DNA of 64,000 nucleotides from NCBI RefSeq assembly GCF_000003815.2, contig NC_049982.1, positions 551,815 through 615,814 on the forward strand. Reading direction: 5' to 3'. Within the stretch, counting starts at the first letter, position 1. The number at the start of each line of letters is the position of its first letter. The translations under genes and the position numbers were made by a program. This document shows, one piece after another, positions 10,881-21,300 of this stretch. The notes beneath the pieces were generated by a model, which saw only the letters and a list, made by a program, of their open reading frames with translations, had not been told where the DNA came from and did not search any database. The stretch is from Branchiostoma floridae (taxonomy: Eukaryota; Chordata; Leptocardii; Amphioxiformes; Branchiostomatidae).

Positions 10881-11982
10881 CTGCCTTAACAAAACGGATA
10901 GGGTCTCACAACACAGTATTAAAATAGTGCCCCACAGTACTTGCAAAGGCCGTAGTTATTCTTACGTTTACAATAGCGAGGTGGAATCTGTGGTGAATGG
11001 TAGAAGAATACATCGGTGTTGATACTGTATAAGTTGGATTACGTTGCTTCTTCGACCGGCAGGACTTTGCGCCTTGATACTGTTGCCGGAACTTCCTGTT
11101 CGTCTTCTGCAGTTCCATTACCTCCGCTGGGGGTCAAATAAAAGTGTCTGTTACAGAAAAACGAGCCGGCAAATCTATGCTCATTTTCAGATATTTTGTA
11201 GGTTGTACCCTCAACTTCAACATACTAAATTCTTGTAAATTGTATCTGCACCCTACTATATGTTTTGAGTCGTCGAACCACCTTACTTTGGGGTCCTTAA
11301 CGGACTAGGTCTACTAGGTTAAGGTAGGTAGGTAACCATGTAAATCCCCATAGGCGAAAAACTGTGTTCTGAGACCATAAAAGACAACAGACACGGGTAT
11401 CCCCATGAAAATGACAACTTCTTTCATGTATGATACAAAATGTACAGAAAATTTCTGTCGACAAGTCTGTACACAAAAAATGAACACGGTCGTTAAAACG
11501 AAAACACCAGTAGTAAACATCACATTCCACAGGGCCTAACGCTCCTGAAGAGGGGCTACAAATTATGCGGAAATTCCTCAACTCTCGACAGTCTTTCGCT
11601 AATTTCTTAAAGTTTCTTCCTAGTAAAGAGTTGTTTTTCTTTCTGGCACATGATTCAAACATTTCATTACGGGCAGCGCCATCTTACGAGGTGCAGTTCC
11701 ATCCACCCCTACCAGGCGGCGCTTCTTCTACTACAGCATCACAGTTTTTAACATTGACACTTGCCATTGTCTCTTTCTTTTTTGCAACAATTGTAGGGAA
11801 CTGCAACCGAACTTAATGTAGCATTCCTTTGGCTAATGACACACCAGAAGTTATCTACCCAACAATAGACAAACATAGTTGACAGTACGTGCCTAAAGAT
11901 AAGCCTGTGTTTCGTGAGCATTACAGATTAGTTTTGCAGCAGCTGTCTTCCATAGGGGCAGCCTGGAATCGAGTTGAAGTTA

Positions 11983-12122
11983 TAATCTCCAAGCAGATCC
12001 TACGGTGCCATAAGATAGTATCAAAGCTGGCCAAGGAGTGTAGCCGGCCAAAGGGAGTCAAACGGGCACCTACGGGAAGTTTGATACTATACATTACGCA
12101 CCATGGATCTGGTTCGAGATTA
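11983..12122. mobile_element. MITE, degenerate copy of the 12848 family
   Basis: Left end ATAATCTCCAAGCAGATCC; right end GGATCTGGTTCGAGATTA is a worn inverted copy. Shares CATAAGATAGTATCAAAGC with 12848-13022. Confidence 0.6.
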
Positions 12123-12847
12123 TTGAAGTCAGTCCAATCTCAGTTGGTAAACCAGCTTCTTTCAATCTATTCCAGAGTTGCAAATTAACATCATACTGTC
12201 ATTGTTGTGCTACGTCATCTATAACTCTTTGAGCATGTAGATGCCACTTTGTTAAAGAAGAAATTTTGTGCTCGCATCTTTGTCAGCTTCTAGTCAACAT
12301 AAGGATTCCTTTCCTTCAGTTACACAGACACTATAGTGCTTACTTGGGTAGCAGGAGTGGTCACCAGTTCATTTCAGCATAGAGGGCTTTTATTGTGTGA
12401 TTTTGCTGTCTTTTAATCAGCATAGGGGTATTTCTTATCATTATTTCTTTTCTAAAAAAAAACATTTGGCTTTAAAGTAAAGCTGAAACAGTGAGTGAGA
12501 ACTAAATTTTCCCCTCAAAATACAGGAAATGGTGTATCTGAGGGCTCTAAATTTTCCGTGGAAAGATACCCATGGATCTTTCTACTTCACAACCATTGGC
12601 CTTTGGTATCTGCCCTCTACGCTGTAAGAAACCCTGGTGACCCCCCACCCCCCAACTAGGTAGCAATGACATAGTTTGTTTCATGGCACCTCTGCAAGCT
12701 CATACATATCTTTCCACAAGAGGACACAGCCGATATCTACAAAACTACACAATGCAAATTTAACAACAACAAAAAACTGGCTAACTGACTAAAACATGTA
12801 GGTTCAGGCTGCAGCTGACCAGAATCTCCATCAGTGATGTTAATCTG

Positions 12848-13022
12848 TAATCTCCAAGCAGATCCTATAATGGCATAAGACAGTACCAAACTGGCCAAGG
12901 AGTATAGTCAGTCAAAGGGTGTCTATTTGCCATGTAGCGAAACACACTCCTAAGCCGGCTTCACTCCTCTGCCAGCTTTAGATACTATCTTATGCTCCGT
13001 AGATTCTGCTTGGAGATTAGTT
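12848..13022. mobile_element. MITE, ~50-bp inverted ends
   Basis: TAATCTCCAAGCAGATCC at the left and GATTCTGCTTGGAGATTA at the right; the inner ends ATAAGACAGTACC and GATACTATCTTATG are also inverted. Confidence 0.75.
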
Positions 13023-13254
13023 AAATTGGCAAAGTTTCTTTCTTCGCAGGTATACAATTTTGGGTACCTTCCCAACATATTTGATATTGGCAAGTCAGCA
13101 GCTATACCTAAACATTCATGTTAGCCAACAGTTCATTTTTCAACACACATGTAGTGATAAAATAACAGTTATGCTCCAGCAAAAACATAACGTGGCCAAG
13201 GTGCCTATAGACACTGTGAAAAGTCCCACTTGGGCAACAGCCATTCATAGTGTT

Positions 13255-13390
13255 GCCATTTTGAATTGGACCAATCAAAACAGATCATTCAATTGTCGTG
13301 GTGACATTAATTCCAGTGGCCAATCAAATTTGAGATGGTTAAACCAATCAACAGTGGCTAAATCCATGCATGTGTTTCATTGGACAATGA
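13255..13390. promoter_or_regulatory. Cluster of CCAAT motifs (intergenic)
   Basis: GACCAATCAA, GCCAATCAAA and ACCAATCAAC plus an inverted ATTGGAC lie within about 120 bp, in two orientations. It could be an NF-Y type promoter or enhancer patch or a chance cluster; no gene start was found nearby. Confidence 0.3.
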
Positions 13391-13498
13391 GTTGTGTTAG
13401 CTATAGAGGTTAAAAAATAATTTCCCCTCAAGCCAGGAAAGAACACTAGATTGGCAGCATGATGAAATCACACAGTTGCTTGACTAGACAGGGTTCTG

Positions 13499-13797
13499 GC
13501 CAGCTCAGTTGAGCATAGGGGACCCTATGTTGTGATTCGGGCCCCTTTGCTGTGATTTGGGCCCCTATGCTGAGTTTCAGGCAGCGTAGGGGAATTTTCT
13601 GTTGCTTTGTAACAAAGGTACAAAAATTTTGGCTTTATCTCAATAAATTTTGCCGTCAAAATGTAGGCAATCTGACGGTTACGAATTCAAAAAAATTTCA
13701 GGAGAGTATTCCCAGAAACCCCCTTTGCACCACTTTCCACGTGGCTTTGCTGCACTAGGATGCCCCCTATGCTGTGAAAAACTCCTGGCAAGAACCC
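13499..13797. mobile_element. hAT-like MITE with 8-bp target duplication TGACTAGA
   Basis: Starts CAGGGTTCTGGCCAG and ends CTGGCAAGAACCC; the 8-mer TGACTAGA flanks both sides. The interior has GGGCCCC/TATGCTG repeats. Confidence 0.8.
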
Positions 13798-15266
13798 TGA
13801 CTAGAGTCTGTCCACATGATTTCCCTCCCATGTACATGGCATGTAAGAACTTAGGGCAAACACGTCAGCTATAGACATTGTCCAGAAGTTTCTGTAGTCA
13901 ACTCTTAAATCTTCTCACTTCCAAGTTGTGCAGATATGGACACAACAAGGAATATTAACTTCTGGGTTCCCTAAAAAAAAGCTTTGCTAGTAGTTCATTT
14001 GGAAACAATGCTATAGTTGCCTCCAAACCACAATGTACAACGCACTGTCTCTGATATTCAAAAAAACATACATCTACCTAAGCTACTGCGTAGGAAACAT
14101 TGCTGTTAACCAATTCAGCGGAGAAATTTGTTCATGTACAGCAAAAGTAACAGCACGACTCAGAAACAATTCCTACCTACAAACATTAAACTCTTCATGG
14201 CAGAACATTTCCTCCCCCTTTACACTTGTAATGGTAGCGGCCGTGCCTGACAATATGTACTCATGTTCAGACACATACAGACTGTACCATTCCCATACGG
14301 GGGTATTAGTAAGTTATTAATAGTTATCATACAGCCTTATCACTTATTCACTCCAGAATGCAAATGAGATTGTTCATTTGCATGCAACATTTAAAAAAAG
14401 AAATCATTTCTACAAACAGAGAGGGCACATGCCAGTGTAAATCTCACGGGCAGCCACCAAACTTCCCAGTGTTCACAAGTCTTGGTTCTCCCTCAGTATA
14501 AAAAGACTGAACCCATTAAAAACCCACACACAGCTGAGTTATGCAACTTGGTACACCAGCCGGTGGCAAGGGAAGGTTAAACTCTGACCTCATATTTTAG
14601 TACCACTGTTAAGTCTGAACTAAGAACCTTTCATACGAGCGATCGCAATGATGTCACGGTGACGCAGTGGTAGGCAAAAAGCAGGTGTTTGGCAAAAGAT
14701 TGATTTACATATTCACCAGTAATTTGAGCAGCTAATTTGAATATCAATTTTTGATCCAATCTACTGACGTCCTGGTAGGCAACAACCGTCCAATACCCCG
14801 GATATAAACAACAACAGCGATCTCTCGCATTGACTAGACAGAACGCTGGTTACGATGCAGTACTATCATGTGCCTTGTTCCTGTCCTAATTTGACTAAAA
14901 AAGTCCTCATACTTTCCCACAACTGCTTTTGAATTCCAACACAGAGCACTTCTGCTTTGAAACCCTGACCTGCAGCTGCACCAATCACAGCACAAGATTC
15001 GAGGTCAATGAGGGTCACTGACCTCTGGAAGGTCAATAAAGTTCATTGATCTCTGCACCTGTGAATTTCAAGAGACCTTGTAAAATCATTTCACAACTGT
15101 GTGCCTTTCCCTAAGCCTGAAAAAGAGGGCAGGAGGGCTTCCAAACTAACTGTGTGCCTTTTCCTAAACACGGAAGAGATGGTGATACTCTGCCCCCTCT
15201 GAGTCTTACACTGGCCTGTGCCTGCAGTAGAGAGTGCACGACGTGTTGTTTCCTGTAAGGCGGACA

Positions 15267-15362
15267 TCAGCTGGATATGCAGCTCTGGATCTTGTCTATC
15301 CACTCCTGGGCCGTCTGCCGGTCGCTCGACAGGAAGTTGTACACTCTCCGCACTGTACGCAG
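15267..15362 (-). CDS. SBF1/2: SBF exon 42: PH domain end and stop codon
   Basis: 96 bp of coding sequence ending in TGA. Encodes [20 protein letters not shown] then [11 protein letters not shown], matching the C-terminus of vertebrate SBF. Acceptor CATGGCAG directly follows the T-rich end of a SINE. The 3' UTR continues to lower coordinates; I see no AATAAA on the minus strand within about 2.5 kb, so its end is unknown. Confidence 0.95.
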   Translation of the reverse strand: MRTVRRVYNFLSSDRQTAQEWIDKIQSCISS

Positions 15363-18300
15363 CTGCCATGGCAAAAAAAGTTAAAGTTAAAGTTTGCCTA
15401 TACATCTAAGATGCGTAGGGTGGTGCCCATCTCCACTTCGAAGCCCGTGGGCCACACATTTGTGCAAGTCACTACAGCAGGGGGCTGGTCCGCTGGTAGT
15501 GATGTGTGTTTAACTTTCATACTCTTCCTCATTAGTGCTAAGCAGAGAAAGCAGGATGTACCATTTTTAGAGTCTTTGGTATGACTCGGTCGGGGATTGA
15601 ACTCACGACCTACCATATGCAAGGCTAACACTCTACCCACTCGGCCATTGCACCGGTTGCCATGGTAAGGTAGGACTAGGAGATAATAAACATTTAAGTA
15701 AAAAAAGGTAAACATTCTGTATTCCACTGTGGGTAAAACTCAAAAGCTTTGTATGTTGATGAAGGTTAGACATCCACGTAATATGATACACCAGAAAGCA
15801 GTTACTCAAGCAACTGGATATGATTTTGGACATGATCAGACGTTTCAGACAACAATTTGGAGTCTTTTGTCAGTGACTGTCTTACACTGGCGTGGGCATG
15901 TGGTAAAGTGCCACTGATGAAAGACACTGGATGGTTGTCTGAAATGTCTGACTGTTTCCAATATCGTATCCAGTTTCTTGTGAGTAACTGCTTTTTGGCA
16001 TAAGTTGCTTTGCTCAGAAGAGAGACATGCAGGGCTCTAGCCAGCGTCCGTTTTTCCGTCAATTGACGGAAATTTGCTGCGTCTGACGGAAAAATTTTAA
16101 AACCAATCCATCAACCTTGACAGACAAAAATCCTTGGTGGAAGCTACAGGCGGCTTGGGGACGCCGTCCACGGCCGTAAAAGCCACACACTTGTTTGTTT
16201 TGCTATTGTTATTATTGTTGACAATGTGTGTCGGCGCCCTTTTGCATACGATAATATCATTAAAACCTGTTTTTCAAGGTCTCAGTTCAGTCCTTCTAAT
16301 TAATTTTCGTGGTTTTCGCGACAATTGTAATTGGCTGCAGAAAAAAATTTCGAGCTGGCTAAAGCCCTGGAGACATGAGTTAACTGTCAATTTGAGTACT
16401 TACATCAAAGAAGGTTCTGTCTTCTGTCTTCTTGGGCGCCCCAGGTAGGGGGGTACTCAGGGTCACTGACACGACCTCTGACAGGTCAATGAACCCTTTA
16501 CAGTGCTGGTCATGGATTGCATCGTAGTACCGCAACTGGGGGTTAGCAGGGAAAAACGTTCAGTAAAAGGTGATGAATAAATGAATAAATGACAAGAATG
16601 GTATATCTACATGTAAAACCAGGGTTGGACAAGTTTTCAAAAATCCACTTGTCCTATCGGGTGAGTACATTAAAAATTTACTTGCCCGAACCAACTTTTC
16701 ACTTGCCTGAAATTCAAATGTCATACTTTTTGCGGGTATAAAGGTTGGTTACAAAGTAATTACGGGATTAGTCTAATACTAATACCATTTCAGATGCAAC
16801 TACAAAAGCCTCAGCACATGCAGCTGGCAAGGACTTAAGTGGGAAGGGGCACGCTCCTGAAAAATCTTACTTGCCCGATCAGAACTTTCACTTTCCCGGG
16901 ACAATCAGACAATTGGATTTGTCCAACCCTGAAAGCGAATATTAAAATTGATTTTTAAAACATGCAAAAGTAAGGAAAAAACTGAGGAATGAGGAAAAAA
17001 ACTTACCTGGTGTTTGTTGGAGTCGAGAACGAACCATCTCTGCTTCCATCCCTTCAGTAGGGCCCCTCTCTTGTAGAGGTAACCCTCGTGAATACTGTAC
17101 AAATATAGAAACACATGTAAATTTATAGATATCACTAGTTCTGTATCTGTATCCATATAGTTGGTATAACCACACTTTGGCGTAACACACCAACTAGTTC
17201 TGTTGGTTGTCTGTATTCTCCTTCGCAGAAACAAACCCCTCTCCTAGATTGGTTCATACTCTGTTCAACTGCCCTCCCATATCCGCTATTGTGCCAGCCA
17301 ATCAGACACTAGCTCTTTGTGTGTCCAAGCTTGTTTACCAGGTACCAGAGACTATAAATCTGTTGGATCCGTGGGTAGAAGGCAACAACGGCATCACTGA
17401 AAGACGGCTGACGAAACGCTGCAGGTGAAGAAACTGTGTGCTCATAAATTCGGTTTGGGGTTAAGAGACTTTGTCCCATCATAAGCTACGGAGGTTAAGC
17501 AACACGCACTCCGATCAGTTCTTGGATGGGAGTCCCCCAACCAAGGACGATCGGATGAGGTAGCCTCACGAAGCTTTCCACGAAATTGTCTTCTGTGAGG
17601 AACGTAAAACAGAGGTCCCATGGTCGAGGAGGTGCCTCGACCATGTAAATCAGCCCCATTACCAAATATTGGGTACCTACTGGCTGGCAAAATACACCAG
17701 ATATTATCATTATTATAATATATATAATTATTATTATAAAAACCCACCTGTGCTCCTCGCTTGCTGAGGAGAACTGGTCGTAAAGCGTCCCGTCGGACGG
17801 ACCCTGGATCACCATTGATGTGGACGAGGCCTTGCTGACGTCCGACTCTGAGTCCAGTCGCACCATGCTTCCTCCGACACCGCCGTCCGCCAGCGCGCGG
17901 ACACGCCGGCAGTGCTTCGGTACGAGCTCCCTGCACCGCTCGTGGCAAGAGTAGCCACAGTCTGCACATCTCAGGCCTGCAGGAAACGGAAACAAGGATC
18001 GTTAATCGTGGCGTAACACCAGGTCACAGTCTACACATCTCAGGCCTGTGGAAAACAGAAACAAGGATCTTTTATTGTGGGGTGACTTGGCATAACGCCA
18101 CTGCACGGACACGCCGGCAGTGCTTCTGCACAAGTTCCCTGCACCGCTCATGGCAGGAGTAGCCACAGTCTGCACATCTCAGGCCTGCAGGAAACGGAAA
18201 CAAGGATCGTTAATCGTGAGGTTGTGTGGTGTAACGCAAGGGCATGGACATGGCGGCAGTACTTCGGGACCAGCTCCCTGCACCGCTCGTGGCAGGAGTA

Positions 18301-21300
18301 GCCACAGTCTGCACATCTCAGGCCTGCAGGAAACGGAAACAAGGATCGTTAATCGTGAGGTTGTGTGGTGTAACGCAAGGGCATGGACATGGCGGCAGTA
18401 CTTCGGGACCAGCTCCCTGCACCGCTCGTGGCAGGAGTAGCCACAGTCTGCACATCTCAGGCCTGCGAAAAACAGAAACAAGGACTGTTAATCGTGGGGT
18501 CGTGTGGCGTAACACCAGGTCACAGTCTACACATCTCAGGCCTGTGGAAAACAGAAACAAGGATCGTTTATTGTGTGGTGACTTGGCATAACGCCAGGGC
18601 ACGGACACGCCGGCAGTGCTTGGGCACAAGTTCCCTGCAGCGCTCGTGGTAGGACTGAGGAATAGCCACAGTCTGCACCTCTCAGGCCTGCGGAAAATGG
18701 AAACAAGGGTCGTTGATCGTGGGGTCGCGTGGTGTAACGTCAGGGCATGGACATGGCGGCAGTGCTTCGGGACCAGCTCCCTGCACCACTTGTGGCAAGA
18801 GTAGCCACAGTCTGCACATCTCAGGCCTGCGGAAAACAGAAACAAGGACTGCTAATCGTGGGGTCGTCGTGTGGTGAAATGCAAGGGCGCTACCGGTACC
18901 CTGCCAGTGCTTTGGCACAAGCACCCTGCTATGTATATCAAGCAGCAATTTGTATTCTGGAAAACTTTTTCCAACACTGCTTAGCAATGCACCAGGCCAT
19001 CTGGGTTTATACGTTACAGTACATGTAGGTTATGCTACTGCAAAATGCAAAAGTCACACTGTGGGTTGTAGTAGGGAAGGGTTGGGTTAGTTGTTATGAA
19101 TGAATGACGTACATTGGCTGCAGAAGTCACTGTGACAGTACATTAGTGTGGGGAAGGGTTAGGGTAAGTTGTAATACAGGGAAATGACGAACCTTGTTTA
19201 GCGATGCCCCAGAGCATCTGGCTGCAAAAGTCACAGTAGGTCGTCTGGGGAAGGGTTTAGTTGTTATTGATACAGGTAAATGACAAACCTTGTTTAGCGA
19301 TGCCCCAGAGCATCTGGCTGCAGAAGTCACAGTAGGTCGTCTGGGGAAGGGTTAGGGTTAGTTGTTATTGATACAGGTAAATGACGAACCTTGCTTAGCG
19401 ATGCCCCAGAGCATCTGGCTGCAGAAGTCACAGTAGGTCGGTGTGGGGAAGGACGCCATCTCGAACCTGTGCGGGTGGGTGAAGGCCTTCTCTGCTCCTG
19501 TCGACAACTTGCCCTACACACGGTCAAAACAAACAAAAAAATCTTCAAATCTACAATTTTGTTGGTTATAATTGTTCAAAGTTACCTGCTATAGTGTAAA
19601 GCTTGTAAAAGAGGAATTTCAGATGGAATCTTGAACAATTTCATAGGAAATACTCTCAAGTTTTTGGAATTCTTAACCACAAGCCCAAAGATACCTCTAA
19701 TCTCTACACTGTAATTGACTTATTTTGGGCATGTAGAAGAAAATTGTAGCATTTTGAGAACCCAAGCAGTCGTTTGTCTTTATCATACGTTGCACACTAG
19801 ACCCCAACATCTCCAACTAGGACCTGCTAGAAGCTAATGAGAAGGCCGTGGCCTGGCTGCAGTACTGGCACGGAACAATATGATAATGATGATCATACAT
19901 TAACCAACAACAAAAGTTGGTAGTAGCCCTCTTATGTGTGGAGATGTAGTGAGATCGTGCGACGTAATCGGCAGCGCGTTGGCCTCAGGCCCAAGAGGTC
20001 CTGAGTTCAAATCCTGCCATGTCACCGATCTTGTGCATTTGGGAAAGGCACTTTGTACTTCACTCAGGTGAAAATGAGTACCTAGCTTCAGCTAGGGACA
20101 TCACTCGGCTAGGAAGTTAAATAAAGACTGTGCCAATAATTAATAATCAACATAATGATCGTGGGCAATAAAGGAAGAAAGAAAGTATCTTACCTTAATC
20201 AACACCTCGATGGTGGCTCTCTTGTGAGTGGATATCCCGTGAGCGCGCACCAGTTGGGTGCTGACAGAAGGCTTCCTGGGACGAGGCATGCAGGAGTTGT
20301 CCTCCAGCTTGTCCCACAGGAAACGCCACTTCAGGGGCAGGTGGCCCAGGTCCTGCTCCAGGTCTCGACTCTCCTGTAGGTGGAAGTAATGATAATGTTC
20401 TCATGAGTGTTAACATATACTTTCACCTTATCAATCTACACAGTGTTAACCCAGATAAGGATTAAGGAAACGCCACTTCAGGGGCAGGTGGCCCAGGTCC
20501 TGCTCCAGGTCTCGACTCTCCTGCGGAAGTAATGATAATGTTCTCATGAGTGTTAACATGTAAGGGAAGACTTACAGGATACAGGATTAAGGAAACGCCA
20601 CTTCAGGGGCAGGTGGCCCAGGTCCTGCTCCAGGTCTCGACTCTCCTGTAGGTGGAAGTAATGATAATGTTCTCATGAGTGTTAACATATACTTTCACCT
20701 TATCAATCTACACAGTGTTAACCCAGATAAGGATTAAGGAAACGCCACTTCAGGGGCAGGTGGCCCAGGTCCTGCTCCAGGTCTCGACTCTCCTGGGGAA
20801 GGTGGAAGTAATGACAAGGAGTTCTCATGAGTGTCAACATATGTGAAAGGACAGGCATCAGTGTCACTGACCTACATGTATGTGCAAGTTTGTCTAACCC
20901 TCGTGTGATAGAGTTAGCCAGTGACTCAGTCTGTCAGTCAGTCAGCTGAACTTGACAATGTATTGAATTGTTTCTGCTAGTTCATTCTAAAGACGCTGAA
21001 GAAGAGCGATGGATGTCATTCAAAATGTCTGGAAATAATTCTTTGTTTTCATCCATTTGTAAGAGATTAAATTGTAAATGAATATCATTTACCTGGGAGT
21101 TTAACCTTCAAGAAGGTATCCCTAGCTGTGGTTTTTAGAATTCATTCTACTCACCTTAAGCAGCCACTCGAGGATGTTAGGCTGGTGTTGTGCGACGTTG
21201 TCGTAGCAGGCGCTGATGGGTGTGTGTTTTACCATTGGTTTAAATGGTACGGTCTAATTGTGGTATAAGACCTTTACTATAGAAGGGGAAAGAGCCATGA

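Larger units (their letters stand above)
7895..15266. other. Intergenic region between SBF (3' side) and DPEP (5' side)
   Basis: About 7.4 kb holding the SBF 3' UTR (extent unknown), the DPEP promoter (no TATA box identified) and several repeats listed separately. The stretches 7895-8690, 9330-9880, 10890-11980, 12130-12840, 13030-13480 and 13810-15000 contain no gene or element I can name. A minus-strand open stretch at 11050-11118 (MELQKTNRKFRQQYQG) looks mildly exon-like but has no supporting context. Confidence 0.6.

Noticed and set aside
11297-11662. 121-codon minus-strand open frame
   Set aside because: No family resemblance; low-complexity composition; no supporting signals.
11889-12188. 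99-codon plus-strand open frame
   Set aside because: Runs through a MITE copy (11983-12122).
13060-13413. 117-codon plus-strand open frame
   Set aside because: No recognisable motif, no splice or start context, composition like the surrounding intergenic DNA.
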